From an uncultured Eubacteriales bacterium (GTDB lineage: Bacteria; Bacillota; Clostridia; Christensenellales; Borkfalkiaceae): a stretch of 32,848 nucleotides of DNA. Position numbers and translations under genes: made by a program. Shown piece by piece: positions 1 to 9,312 of the stretch (position 1 is the first letter of the stretch; every line of letters starts with the position of its first letter). The stretch spans positions 1 through 32,848 of the forward strand of contig ONQV01000022.1 in NCBI GenBank assembly GCA_900320065.1. Reading direction: 5' to 3'. The notes beneath the pieces were generated by a model that was not told where the DNA came from, made no database searches, and saw only the letters and a program-made list of their open reading frames with translations.

Positions 1-1
1 A

Positions 2-424
2 AACGAAGCGAGCGTGCGTATGCCGAAATACGTGGGTATGGTCGTTTCGATAGTCGGGGGCTTGGTTCTCGGCGAAACGGCGGTGAACGCGGGTATCATT
101 TCCGCGCCCGCGCTTATGATAATCGCGCTGTCGGGGATTTGCCTTTACACCGTGCCCGAACTCGAACAGACCTTTTCCGTACTGCGGTTTACCTTTCTGA
201 TTATCGGCGGTTCGTTCGGCGCGTTCGGCTTAATAATCGCTTCCTGCGTGCTTTTAATTTATCTCGTGTCCTTTGAAAACTACCGCACGCCGCTACTCGC
301 CCCCTTTTCGCCGCTCATCACGAAAGACCTTAAAGACGGCGTTTACAAGGGATTTATGATAGAACAGTCCATACGCCCGTTATCGCTTAAAAACGCCAAC
401 AAAAGGCGGATAAAAAATGATTAA
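2..424 (+). CDS. gerAA: Spore germination protein GerAA (C-terminal part, 5' end cut by window)
   Basis: This is the C-terminal membrane part of the GerA-family A subunit of a spore nutrient receptor, which sits in the inner spore membrane. The open frame enters from the window edge. The first residues read NEASVRMPKYVG, matching the conserved stretch before the last membrane helices in this family, so the ATG and GTG codons near position 14-20 are internal. Three to four hydrophobic segments follow, then the typical ending with a YRTPLLAPFSP motif and a basic tail. It overlaps gerAB by 8 bp. Everything upstream, including the large soluble N-terminal domain, lies outside the window. Family assignment is secure; which germinant is sensed cannot be told. 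Confidence 0.9.
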   Translation, partial: NEASVRMPKYVGMVVSIVGGLVLGETAVNAGIISAPALMIIALSGICLYTVPELEQTFSVLRFTFLIIGGSFGAFGLIIASCVLLIYLVSFENYRTPLLAPFSPLITKDLKDGVYKGFMIEQSIRPLSLKNANKRRIKND

Positions 425-1514
425 AGCCGTTAAGACCCGCCAAGTTTGTTTCTTTTATATAGCGTTTATGCCCGTCGTTAAATTTTTCACCGCGCCGAGC
501 GTAATATGCGGTTTTTCGGGCGAAGACCTTTGGATCTCCGCGGCTGTCAACTGCCTTGCCGATATAGTTACTATCTCCGTCCTGTATTTTCTGCTTAAAG
601 ACGAAGATTGCGATTTTTTTACGCTTATCGAACGCAATTGCGGAAAGGCGTTCGCAAAGACTGTCGCGGCGTTTTATTTCGTGTTTTTTATGCTTAAAAC
701 GGTAATGCCTTTAAGCGAAGAAAAAAATTACGTGGAACTGACGCTTTACGTTACCGCGCCCAATATCACGACTTTTATGCCCGTGTTCGCCGCTATCTTC
801 TTTCTGTGCGTTCAGCGTTTGAGAGTTATAGGAAGGATCGCGGACGGCGTACTTTTAATCGCCCTTATCGGGTACGCAACGACCTTTACGCTGTCCGTTT
901 CGGACACCGATTTCGGCGCGATTCTGCCCGTCGGCGCTGCGGGCGTAAAAAACGTTTTTCGCGGAGCGTATTCTTCGAGCGCGTGGTTTACCGACGGCGC
1001 GTATTTTCTGTTCTTTATAGGCGAATATGTCAAAGGCAAGCGCGACGGGCTTAAAATCATACTCTCCGCCGCTGTTTCGGCACTTATCGTCGTAGTGTTT
1101 ATGATATTCTTTTACGGAACTTTTACGTCGATAGCACAAAGACAGCATTTCGCGCTTACCGAACTTTCTAAATACACGACGGCAATAAACAATATGGAAA
1201 GATTCGATTATATCCCCATATTCGCGCTTTTATTCACGTCGGTGTTTTCGCTCGCTCTGCCCTTTTACTTTGCGACCGAACTGCTTACAAGAATTTTGCC
1301 TTTTAAACGCTTTGTCGCTGCGCTTATAACCTGCGCTATTCCCGCGGGGGTACTCTTATTTATGGACGAATATTTTAACAGTATAGAAAACTTTATTTTA
1401 AACTTTGCAAGCGGGTATTTTATATTCTTCGGGTGCGTGTTCCCGATAGCGGCGACGATTTTTATTAAATTACGGAAAAAGAAGGAGACGTCCTATGAGA
1501 TTTACGGGAGTTAA
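417..1514 (+). CDS. gerAB: Spore germination protein GerAB (amino-acid-permease-like subunit)
   Basis: Integral membrane B subunit of the GerA-type germinant receptor, related to the amino acid/polyamine/organocation transporter superfamily and thought to bind the germinant. The 365 residues are almost entirely hydrophobic, with about ten predicted membrane helices and short loops. The length is normal for the family. The N-terminus (MIKAVKTRQVCFFYIAFMP) resembles the usual B-subunit start, and the C-terminus ends in a basic KLRKKKET tail. The start overlaps gerAA and the end overlaps gerAC by 20 bp, so the three genes look translationally coupled in the usual A-B-C order. No promoter is visible; transcription must start upstream of the window. 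Confidence 0.88.
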   Translation: MIKAVKTRQVCFFYIAFMPVVKFFTAPSVICGFSGEDLWISAAVNCLADIVTISVLYFLLKDEDCDFFTLIERNCGKAFAKTVAAFYFVFFMLKTVMPLSEEKNYVELTLYVTAPNITTFMPVFAAIFFLCVQRLRVIGRIADGVLLIALIGYATTFTLSVSDTDFGAILPVGAAGVKNVFRGAYSSSAWFTDGAYFLFFIGEYVKGKRDGLKIILSAAVSALIVVVFMIFFYGTFTSIAQRQHFALTELSKYTTAINNMERFDYIPIFALLFTSVFSLALPFYFATELLTRILPFKRFVAALITCAIPAGVLLFMDEYFNSIENFILNFASGYFIFFGCVFPIAATIFIKLRKKKETSYEIYGS

Positions 1515-2739
1515 AGTCGCAGTCTTAGCGCTCGCCGCGGTGTTTTTTATGTTCTTTTCCAACGACTTCGGGCTTATCGACATAGAAAAGACCGCGATAA
1601 TCACCGCCTGCGCGATAGACCTTGACGAAAACGGCGAATACAAGGTTACCGCCCAGATAGCAGTGCCCGAAGCGACGGACACCAACACCGAAAATCTGCG
1701 TGCGCAGATTTCGGGCAAGGGCGCGACCGTAGGCGCGGCGATAAAGAATATCGGCGACGCTTCGGGCTGGTTCCCGCAACTGTGCTTTTGCAACCTGATA
1801 ATAGTCGGCGGCGGGTTCTCGGATTACAACCTTATAAATATTCTCGATTATTTCTCGAAAACTCTGCGTATCCACGATTCCGCGCTTATAGTTATGGCGG
1901 AAAAAGAAGGTGCGGAACTTCTTAAACTTGCCACCCCGCTCGACAACGTTTCGTCCTTCGCTCTGCAAAAAATCATACTGAAAAACGCGGGGCTAAACCG
2001 CGATATAGCGGTCTGCGACGTAAAAAGTTTCTGCACGGGCTACTACTCGGATGCAGGCGCTTCGTTTATGCCGATAATAAAAGTCGTTTGGCAAAAGTCC
2101 GAAAACGAAAAATCTTCGGCGGAAGGCAGCACGGCGGAAAGTTCGGGCGGCGGCTCCGGCGGCGGTTCGGGTAGTTCGGGTGGTTTCGGCGGCAGTTCGG
2201 GCGGCGGAGCGAAAGGCGACGCCATCTTTAACGCCAACGCCACCGCGCTGTTCCTTAACGGAATAAAGGTAGGCGAACTGGACAAAGATCTGACGCTCGT
2301 ATTCAATGCGTTGACCTGCGACTTCGCGACGACCACTTTCGAGATAAAGGACGTGGAAAACGGAACGACTACGCGGAATTATCTTTTAACGGTTTTTTCC
2401 TGCGACAGAAAAACCGCGCTAACCGTTTCGGAAAGCGGTATAATATTCGACGTAAAACTCGATATTTACGCTAAAATAAGCGACGTGAACGGGCAATCTT
2501 ACGACCTTGAATACGTTGAAAATATACCGTTGCCGTACTTTTTAAAAGAACGCGCCGAAAAAGACTTCACGGAAAGAATACAAGACCTTATCCGCACCGA
2601 AATAGAAACGAAGTGCGATTTTTTGGGCATAAAAAAAGAACTGTACCGAAAGCACAACTCTTTTTACTCAAAATATAAAGATAATTTTACCGAAAATCTC
2701 GATTTTAAGGTAGAAGTAAATTTTTCGGGACAAAAATAA
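1495..2739 (+). CDS. gerAC: Spore germination protein GerAC-like, without the usual lipobox
   Basis: C subunit of the GerA receptor, normally a lipoprotein on the outer face of the inner spore membrane. The ATG at 1495 has a GGAG site 7 bases upstream. The N-terminus has a hydrophobic segment (about residues 5-21) followed by FFSNDFGLIDIEKTAII, which aligns with the usual GC-WD-x-EI motif but has no cysteine. The first cysteine is in TACAIDL near residue 33. Without the lipobox the protein may be membrane-anchored by an uncleaved helix. Residues about 207-238 are a Ser/Gly low-complexity run, an unusual linker. The C-terminal part (KLDIYAKISDV, LIRTEIETKCDFLGI) fits the GerAC C-terminal domain. 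The stop codon directly abuts the stop of convergent lplA, with no bases between. Confidence 0.85.
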   Translation: MRFTGVKVAVLALAAVFFMFFSNDFGLIDIEKTAIITACAIDLDENGEYKVTAQIAVPEATDTNTENLRAQISGKGATVGAAIKNIGDASGWFPQLCFCNLIIVGGGFSDYNLINILDYFSKTLRIHDSALIVMAEKEGAELLKLATPLDNVSSFALQKIILKNAGLNRDIAVCDVKSFCTGYYSDAGASFMPIIKVVWQKSENEKSSAEGSTAESSGGGSGGGSGSSGGFGGSSGGGAKGDAIFNANATALFLNGIKVGELDKDLTLVFNALTCDFATTTFEIKDVENGTTTRNYLLTVFSCDRKTALTVSESGIIFDVKLDIYAKISDVNGQSYDLEYVENIPLPYFLKERAEKDFTERIQDLIRTEIETKCDFLGIKKELYRKHNSFYSKYKDNFTENLDFKVEVNFSGQK

Positions 2740-3711
2740 TCACGAGAACAGTTTGTCGATTATTTCGTCGGCGTTCGCGCCTTTTATATAGCCCGATATA
2801 GGTTGAAAAGCCGCCGCTACGTCGTTTTTGGTAAATTTTACGCCGTCAAGCGTGCTTGCAAATTCTTTAATATCCCCTACCGAAAAGAAGTCGCCCGAAA
2901 TATCGGCATTTTCTATCTTCCCTTCCACGGTATCGAAGGAAAAGGACAAGATACCGAACGGAAACTTATACTCGAAAAGGTTTTTACCCTTTGGCGAACG
3001 CCCTATATTCCACTCGTATAAAGAATACTTGTCGCGGACGAGTTTATCTATCTCAGCAATATCGTTTTCGGTTAGAACGTACTCTTCGCAAGTCTTTTTA
3101 AAGTATTCTTTAAGCCCGTTTTTGAACTCTTCCACCGTCATATCAGGCAGATATTGCTTGATATTAGTTACTCGCGCGCGGACGGACTTTATACCCTTGC
3201 TTTCCGTTTTCAGTTTATTCGGTTTAAGCGCGAAAGTAAGAGCCGTCATATCCGTATCGAATAACAGCGTGCCGTGGTGCATAATTCTGCCGCCCGAAAC
3301 GGTTTGCGCGTTGCCCGAAATTTTTTTCCCGTCGATAACTATATCGTTTCTGCCCGAAAATTCGGCTTTTACGCCAAGCGTGTTCAAATACTCTATAACG
3401 GGCGCGGTAAACCGCCTGTAATTGTCGACGTTCTCTCTAAAAGGCGCGATAACGGTGTAGCAAAGGTTGTTAAGGTCGTGATAAACCGCACCCCCGCCCG
3501 TCTGACGGCGCACGACCTTTATGCCGTGCGAAGTTGTGTAGTCCAAATTTACTTCCTGCACGGTATTCTGGTTTACCCCCACGATCACCGCGGGGGCGTT
3601 TATCCAAAGGTAGATAAAATATTCTTTTCTGTGCTTTAACAGATACTCTTCCGACGCGAGATTAAAGTACGGATCGGTAAAGTCGTGAGTTAAAAACAAA
3701 AATTTATCCAT
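2740..3711 (-). CDS. lplA: Lipoate-protein ligase A
   Basis: Cytoplasmic enzyme that activates lipoate with ATP and attaches it to the lysine of lipoyl domains. Motifs seen are RRQTGGGAVYHD (about residues 68-79), GRNDIVIDGKKISGNAQ with the catalytic lysine region, and HHGTLLFDTD. A C-terminal accessory domain follows (residues about 250-323), as in the two-domain bacterial LplA, and 323 residues is normal. It is the last gene of the dehydrogenase operon, 46 bp after the fused E1 gene, so its target is very likely the E2 protein encoded three genes upstream. No Shine-Dalgarno sequence lies in the 9 bases before the ATG. Instead a perfect 12-bp GC-rich hairpin ends 9 bases before it, which may tune expression. 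Confidence 0.93.
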   Translation of the reverse strand: MDKFLFLTHDFTDPYFNLASEEYLLKHRKEYFIYLWINAPAVIVGVNQNTVQEVNLDYTTSHGIKVVRRQTGGGAVYHDLNNLCYTVIAPFRENVDNYRRFTAPVIEYLNTLGVKAEFSGRNDIVIDGKKISGNAQTVSGGRIMHHGTLLFDTDMTALTFALKPNKLKTESKGIKSVRARVTNIKQYLPDMTVEEFKNGLKEYFKKTCEEYVLTENDIAEIDKLVRDKYSLYEWNIGRSPKGKNLFEYKFPFGILSFSFDTVEGKIENADISGDFFSVGDIKEFASTLDGVKFTKNDVAAAFQPISGYIKGANADEIIDKLFS

Positions 3712-3720
3712 AATTTTTTT

Positions 3721-3747
3721 AAGCCCCGCCCGTAACGGGCGGGGCTT
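3721..3747 (-). promoter_or_regulatory. Perfect 12-bp hairpin just before the lplA start
   Basis: Arms AAGCCCCGCCCG and CGGGCGGGGCTT are separated by a 3-base loop. Read on the minus strand, the stem is followed by seven A bases and then the lplA ATG, so it lacks the U-tract of an intrinsic terminator. On the plus strand the T-run lies before the stem, so it is no plus-strand terminator either. The only purine-rich, ribosome-binding-like sequence (GGGCGGGG) lies inside the 3' arm. Candidate roles are translational control of lplA or protection of the upstream mRNA end; both are inferences. Confidence 0.6.
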
Positions 3748-3757
3748 GTCGCTGAAC

Positions 3758-6223
3758 TTAAACGCCTTTCTTCGCCGTGCGGAGCATTTCCGCGTCGGAA
3801 GTGTTGATGGTTGACACGTGTCCTTTTAAGGGGAGCATCTTGTCGCTGATAAAGTCGATTATCCAACTTGCCTGCGGGAAGAATTCTTCGTCGAATTCGT
3901 GCGGAGGCGTGATCCAGTTGTGCGCGCCGCAAACGACGGGCGGAGCGTCGAGATAATCAAAGCAAAGTTCGGTGATGTTGCGTGCGAAGTCGTTAAGGAT
4001 AGAACCCCTTGCGCAAGCGTCGGACGCGAGAATAATTCTGCCCGTCTTCTTGACGCTTTCAACGACCTTGTCGTAGTTGAACGGAACGACGCTGCGTGCA
4101 TCGATGATTTCCGCTTCCACGCCGTATTTTTCGGAAAGTATCTTCGCCGCTTCGACCGCTTTATAGAGCGTTGCGCCGATAGTCAAAATCGTAACGTCCG
4201 AACCCACTCTCTTAATATCGGGTTCGCCGAGCGGAATTTCGTAATATCCCGCGGGCACGCCTTCCTTACGGAATTCTTCGCCCTTGCCGTAAATTCTCTG
4301 GCTTTCGAAGAAGATAACGGGGTCTGTGCCGTTTAACGCGGCGTTCATAAGCCCTTTCGCGTCGTAAGGCGTTGCGGGGAAGCAAACTTTAAGCCCCGGA
4401 ACGTGCGCGGGGAGCGCAACCCAGTCCTGCGAGTGCTGCGCGCCGTACTTACTGCCGACGGAAACGCGGAGCACGACGGGCATTTTGAGAATACCCGACG
4501 ACATTGCTTGCCACTTGGCGAGTTGGTTAAATATTTCGTCGCCCGCTCTGCCCATAAAGTCCGCATACATAAGTTCGACTATTACCCTGCCGCCGCAAAG
4601 TCCGTAGCCGACCGCCGAAGAAACGATAGCCGCTTCGGAGATAGGCGAGTTGAAAAGTCTGTGATACGGAAGCGCTTCGGTAAGTCCTTTATACACCGCG
4701 AACGCGCCGCCCCAGTCACGGACGTCTTCGCCGTAGGAAATAAGCGTCGGGTCTTTATAATATCTGTCGATAATGGCTTCGAACAGACCGTCGCGGATAT
4801 TGAACGCTTTCATATCGGAAACCTTGTTGCCCTTATCGTCGAACGCGTAACGGAGTTTGCCCGCGATTTGCTTAACGCGCGGATTTTCTTCCATCGGCAT
4901 AAGAACGTCGGGTTTTCTATCGTCCATCTTTTCGACGGCGCCGTTGCTGAACATAAGATTTTCGATATAATAGGGATCTTTCTTGAAGTCGATATAAGGC
5001 GATTCGACGGGGTCTGCCGCCAACTTGCAGAGTTTAAGCATACGTTCTTCGATACTCTTTAAGATGTCGTCGAACTTGCCGTCGGATTCCACTTTCGCGT
5101 CGACGAGCGCCTTTCTGTAAGTAACGATAGGGTCGTATTCCTTCCACGCATTGACTTCTTCCTGAGTACGGTAACTCATAGCGTCGGACGGAGAGTGCCC
5201 GCCGTAACGGTAAGTAACCACGTCGAGCATAGCGGGGCCTTTGCCTTCTAAAAGCAGTTTCTTCTTCCTGCCGACCGCTTCGATAACCGCGAGCGGATTG
5301 AAACCGTCTACCCTTTCGGCGTACATCTGCGACGGAGTAACGCCTGCGCCGAGACGGGCAAGGAAATCGTAAGCCATAGTTTCGCCGCGGGTCTGACCGC
5401 CCATACCGTAGTCGTTGTTGAAGAAATTGAAGAGTATCGGAAGTCCGCCTTTCTTTTCCCAAAGAGTGCGGTACTGATCCATCGCCGCGAAGTTCATTGA
5501 TTCGTAAACAACGCCGCAACCGACTGCGCCGTCGCCGACGTTAGAAATTACGATACCTTTTTTATCGTTTACTTTCTTATAGAGAGCAGCGCCCAAAGCA
5601 ACGGGTGCCGCGCCGCCGACTATCGCGTTGTTGGGGTAAATTCCGAAGGGCAGGAAGAACACGTGCATAGAACCGCCCATACCCCTGTGGAAACCCGTGC
5701 GGCGCGCGAAAATTTCGCTCATAAAGCCGTAAAGAAGGAAGTCCACCGCAAGGTCTTTAACGTTGCCCGTCTTGTTTAATTTTTCGACGGGAGCAAGCGT
5801 TTCGCCGCCCATAAAGTCTTTCATTATCTGATAAAGTTTATCGTCGGGAAGTTTGTGAATAGACGCAAGACCGCGGGCTAAAACTTCGCCGTGGCTACGG
5901 TGCGAACCGAAAGTCATATCGTCGAGATCAAGGTTGTAAGCCTGACCGACGGCGGCCGCTTCCTGTCCCATGGAAAGGTGCGCAGGCCCGGGGTAAGTGT
6001 GCTTAAAGCCCTGATATTCGCCCTTGATTTTTATGGAGTTTATCATACTTTCAAACTCGCGGAGTACGGCGATATCGTTGAAAATTCTGACGAAATCGTC
6101 TTTCTTGTAGTTCTTTTTCTCGTCTTCGATCGTTTTGTTGTACTGGTTTACGGGTATATCTTCAAATTTGATCTTACCCGCTTTGCGAAGTTCGACGGGA
6201 TCTACGAATAACTGTTTAGACAT
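3758..6223 (-). CDS. Fused E1 alpha-beta of a pyruvate/acetoin-type 2-oxo acid dehydrogenase
   Basis: Thiamine-diphosphate E1 component that decarboxylates a 2-oxo acid (or cleaves acetoin) and passes the acyl group to lipoyl-E2. Both subunits are in one 821-residue chain. The alpha part (about 45-420) has HRGMGGSMH (180-188), the TPP motif GDGAV (230-234) and NN at 269-270. The beta part (about 472-815) has GEDV, the NSPISE glutamate near 530 and QHSQ near 596-599. Between GDGAV and NN there is a slightly long segment including RTLWEKKGG. GGAG lies 10 bases before the ATG. It is the fourth gene of the operon, 38 bp after E3. The GRGGSMH-like motif suits pyruvate or acetoin dehydrogenase rather than branched-chain enzymes, but the exact substrate cannot be fixed from sequence. 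Confidence 0.88.
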   Translation of the reverse strand: MSKQLFVDPVELRKAGKIKFEDIPVNQYNKTIEDEKKNYKKDDFVRIFNDIAVLREFESMINSIKIKGEYQGFKHTYPGPAHLSMGQEAAAVGQAYNLDLDDMTFGSHRSHGEVLARGLASIHKLPDDKLYQIMKDFMGGETLAPVEKLNKTGNVKDLAVDFLLYGFMSEIFARRTGFHRGMGGSMHVFFLPFGIYPNNAIVGGAAPVALGAALYKKVNDKKGIVISNVGDGAVGCGVVYESMNFAAMDQYRTLWEKKGGLPILFNFFNNDYGMGGQTRGETMAYDFLARLGAGVTPSQMYAERVDGFNPLAVIEAVGRKKKLLLEGKGPAMLDVVTYRYGGHSPSDAMSYRTQEEVNAWKEYDPIVTYRKALVDAKVESDGKFDDILKSIEERMLKLCKLAADPVESPYIDFKKDPYYIENLMFSNGAVEKMDDRKPDVLMPMEENPRVKQIAGKLRYAFDDKGNKVSDMKAFNIRDGLFEAIIDRYYKDPTLISYGEDVRDWGGAFAVYKGLTEALPYHRLFNSPISEAAIVSSAVGYGLCGGRVIVELMYADFMGRAGDEIFNQLAKWQAMSSGILKMPVVLRVSVGSKYGAQHSQDWVALPAHVPGLKVCFPATPYDAKGLMNAALNGTDPVIFFESQRIYGKGEEFRKEGVPAGYYEIPLGEPDIKRVGSDVTILTIGATLYKAVEAAKILSEKYGVEAEIIDARSVVPFNYDKVVESVKKTGRIILASDACARGSILNDFARNITELCFDYLDAPPVVCGAHNWITPPHEFDEEFFPQASWIIDFISDKMLPLKGHVSTINTSDAEMLRTAKKGV

Positions 6224-6261
6224 ATATTTTTTTCTCCTTAAAATTTTTAACTTTGATTATT

Positions 6262-7586
6262 TTACGCTTGGAAAATCGCTTCTCTTACGATTTCGCAAAC
6301 CGTGGGGTGCGGGAATACGAGTTTTTTGATATTTTCGATATCCACTTCTAAATCTACCATAGCGGAAACCGCTACGATAAATTCGCCCGCGTAAGAACCG
6401 ATTATATGCGCGCCGATAAGCGTGTTCGTCTTGTTGTTTATAACGAGTTTGCAAACGCCGTCAAGGTCGGTGTTTTCCGCGACGTATCTACCGGAATAAG
6501 TCATCGGTATCGAAACGCATTTAACGTCGAGCCCCTTTGCCTTCGCGCTCTCTTCCGTTTCGCCGACCGAGCCGACTTCGGGATTAGTGTAGATGACCGA
6601 AGGTATAACGTTATAGCGCATAATATCCTTTTTGCCGAGCATATTGTTAATAGCGACTTCGGATTCCCTGTACGCGGTGTGCGCGAGCATTATTTTGCCG
6701 TTCACGTCGCCCGCCGCGTACACGTTTGCGACGTTTGTTTGCATCTTGTCGTCGGTAACGATTGCACCGCGTTCGATATTAACGCCGATATTCTCTAATC
6801 CTATCCCCGCCGAAACCGCACGGCGACCGATTGAGAGAAGAACCTTATCCGCGGGCACTTTTTCCGACTTGCCGTCCTTCTCGTAAACCACGCCGTCTTT
6901 TTCGACCGCGGTAACCTTACAGCCCAAATTGAATTTAACGCCCTTTCTTTCGAGCGATTTTTGAAGTATCGCGGAAATTTCCTTTTCGGTAGGTCCTGCG
7001 ATTTTATCGAGCATTTCGATAACGGTAACGTTCACGCCGACGGACGAGAAGTAACTCGTGAGTTCAAGCCCTATTACGCCGCCGCCGATTACTACGAGAT
7101 TTTTGGGAAGTTCGGTTAAGTCCAGAACTTCTTTATTCGTCATAACATAGCCCGACGCAACGCCTTCCTTTAAGCCCGTGATGGGCGGCACGACGGGCAT
7201 AGACCCCGTCGCTATCAAAAGGCGCTTTCCGACGAATTTTTCGTCCCCCGCCTTAACGACGTAACCGTCCCCGTCTTTGCCTTCGCGGCTTTGATACCCG
7301 AAACGAGCATCTTAACGACGCCGTTCTTTCTTTCGACGACGAACTTCTGGTCTATCGTGGCTTTGCCGTTCACTTTAACACCGTACTTTGCGGCGTGGTT
7401 AGCGTAGTCCGCGACCTTTGCGGAATTTAAGAACGTCTTACTCGGAACGCACCCTTCGTTTAAGCACACTCCGCCGTACTCGTTCTTTTCGATAACCATA
7501 GTTTTAAGTCCCGCGTGTCCCGCGCGTTCGGCGGCAAGGTAGCCCGCAGGGCCGCCGCCTATTACTATTAAATCAAAAATTTCCAT
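6262..7586 (-). pseudogene. lpdA: Dihydrolipoamide dehydrogenase (E3), reading frame broken
   Basis: FAD/NAD flavoprotein that re-oxidises the lipoyl groups of E2. The first frame (7586 down to about 7280) starts after AAGGAG with MEIFDLIVIGGGPAGYLAAERAG and holds the redox disulfide GGVCLNEGCVPSKT, then runs into off-frame codons and stops at 7215. The second frame carries on with EGKDGDGYVVKAGDEKFVGK, ATGSMPVVPP, the NAD site VVIGGGVIGLE and the catalytic HPTVCE. A -1 shift is needed near 7275-7292. By comparison with known family members (from memory) about 15 residues are also missing there, between SGIKAA and GKDGDG, so a small out-of-frame deletion fits better than a simple base error. 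All catalytic motifs remain. It is either a recent pseudogene or an assembly fault. Confidence 0.85.
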
Positions 7587-7638
7587 AAAGTTTCTCCTTG
7601 GATGAAGTTATTGAAATAAATTTTTAACTAAATTCTCT

Positions 7639-9276
7639 TTAAATGCATTTCGCGTCCGCAAGCAGATTGAAACTGAAATTTTCGAGATATTCTTTCAGTT
7701 CCTTTAAGAAGCGGGAAGCGGGCGCGCCGTCAAGCGCTCTGTGGTCGTACGAGAGCGACAGACTCATAGCGGTGTACGGAATAATTTCGCCGTTCTTGCC
7801 GAGTTTTACGCGCGTTTCCAAAGTGTTGACGCCGAGAATTCCCGTCTGCGGCGGATTGACTACGGGGGTGAAACTTTCTATCCCCATCGTGCCGACGTTG
7901 GATACGGTAAACGAACCGCCCGTCAAAAGGTCGGGAGAAATCTTGCCGTCTATTGCGTCGGTCGATAATTTCTTGGACTTAACGGCTATTTCGGATAAAC
8001 TCATTAAATCTGCGCCGAAAAGCGTCGGAACTAAAAGTCCGCGCGGCGTGTCGGTCGCAATCCCCACGTTGACGTGTTCGAAGTAGCGCATAGTATCGCC
8101 GTTTATTAAGTTCGCGTTTAAATCCCTGTGATTTTTCAACACTCTCGAAACCGCGAAAACGATAATGTTGTTGACGGTGATATTCGGGAGTTTGAGTTTT
8201 TCGGCGTTGTCTTTAAGATACTTTCTGAATTCCATAACGTTGGTGCAGTCGAAAGAAAGAGTATGCGTAAGTTGCGCCATCGTCGAAAGGCTTGCCACCA
8301 TATTCTTGGCGATAACCTTTCTGATATTCGACATCTTTTCGTCCTTGAACGCCTTAACGTCCACGCTTTCCGCTTTGGATACCGTGGGTGCGGCAGTCTG
8401 AACCGCAGGCGCCGCTTTCGGATTGACGCTCGCTTCTCTCACGTCGCGTTCTATTATTCTGCCTTTCGGTCCCGTGGGAGTCGCCGCAGATAAGTCAACG
8501 CCTAATTTTTCCGCTAAACGCTTGGCTCTCGGAGATGCGAATATTCTGCCGTTATCGGACTGCGCCGCCGTACTTGTCGCGGGAGCCGCCGCCTGAACGG
8601 GAACAGCCGCGGGGGCGGGCGCTTTAACTTCCGCAGCCGCGGGCGCCGCACCGTCCGGCGCGAAGCAGGAAGCGTCTACGCCGTGTTCGCCTAAAACCAC
8701 GACGTTGTTGCCGACGGGCACTTCGTCGCCTTCCGCGTAGAAAACGGCAAGGACTTCGCCTTCGCTTTCCGCTTCCAGATCGAAGGACGATTTGTCCGTT
8801 TCGTAAGAGAAAACGTTGTCGCCGACTTTGACTTTATCGCCGACTTTAACGTTTATTTTCGTAATGATGCAACTTTCCACCGTGATACCCGATTTCGGCA
8901 TAGTTATAGGAGTCGCCTTGATATCCGCTGGAATAGTTTTCGCCGCGGGCGCCGCCTGTTCGGGAGCGGGCGCGGATTTTACTTCTTCCGCTTGCGGTGC
9001 GGCTTTGCCGCCCGCGGTAAACGCGGAAATATCTTCGCCTTTTTTACCTATGACTGCGACGGGCGAGAGAACGGGAACTTCGTCCCCTTCTTCACAGAGT
9101 AGCGCAAGGATTTCGCCCGACGCTTCCGCCGCGTAGTCAATGGACGACTTGTCCGTTTCAAAAGAAAACAGCACGTCGCCGACTTTTACCGTATCCCCTA
9201 CCTTAACGTTCCATTTGGTAAGAATACAACTTTCGACCGTAATGCCTTGTTTCGGCATCAGTACAGGATTTGCCAT
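7639..9276 (-). CDS. Dihydrolipoamide acyltransferase (E2) with two lipoyl domains
   Basis: Core acyltransferase of the 2-oxo acid dehydrogenase complex. I chose the ATG at 9276 (MANPVLMPKQG) because AAGGAG lies 7 bases upstream; a longer frame to 9330 would add residues outside the family. Domains are: lipoyl 1 (1-77, ETDKSS with the lipoylated Lys43), an Ala/Pro linker, lipoyl 2 (about 121-197, ETDKSS with Lys162), a second Ala/Pro linker, a peripheral subunit-binding domain (FASPRAKRLAEKLGVDL), and the catalytic domain ending with SFTVSNVGTMGIESF and the active-site DHRALDG. The two lipoyl domains are near copies of each other, both with the MPKxGITVESC start. It is 545 residues long and lies 81 bp after the SorE-like gene, with a hairpin in the gap. 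Confidence 0.93.
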   Translation of the reverse strand: MANPVLMPKQGITVESCILTKWNVKVGDTVKVGDVLFSFETDKSSIDYAAEASGEILALLCEEGDEVPVLSPVAVIGKKGEDISAFTAGGKAAPQAEEVKSAPAPEQAAPAAKTIPADIKATPITMPKSGITVESCIITKINVKVGDKVKVGDNVFSYETDKSSFDLEAESEGEVLAVFYAEGDEVPVGNNVVVLGEHGVDASCFAPDGAAPAAAEVKAPAPAAVPVQAAAPATSTAAQSDNGRIFASPRAKRLAEKLGVDLSAATPTGPKGRIIERDVREASVNPKAAPAVQTAAPTVSKAESVDVKAFKDEKMSNIRKVIAKNMVASLSTMAQLTHTLSFDCTNVMEFRKYLKDNAEKLKLPNITVNNIIVFAVSRVLKNHRDLNANLINGDTMRYFEHVNVGIATDTPRGLLVPTLFGADLMSLSEIAVKSKKLSTDAIDGKISPDLLTGGSFTVSNVGTMGIESFTPVVNPPQTGILGVNTLETRVKLGKNGEIIPYTAMSLSLSYDHRALDGAPASRFLKELKEYLENFSFNLLADAKCI

Positions 9277-9312
9277 ATAAATTCTCCTTGAAATGATTTT
9301 TATCCTTTTAAA

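Noticed and set aside
7215..7300. Programmed -1 frameshifting in the E3 gene
   Set aside because: No proper heptanucleotide slippery site with a downstream structure is seen, and family residues appear to be missing at the joint, which frameshifting would not explain.
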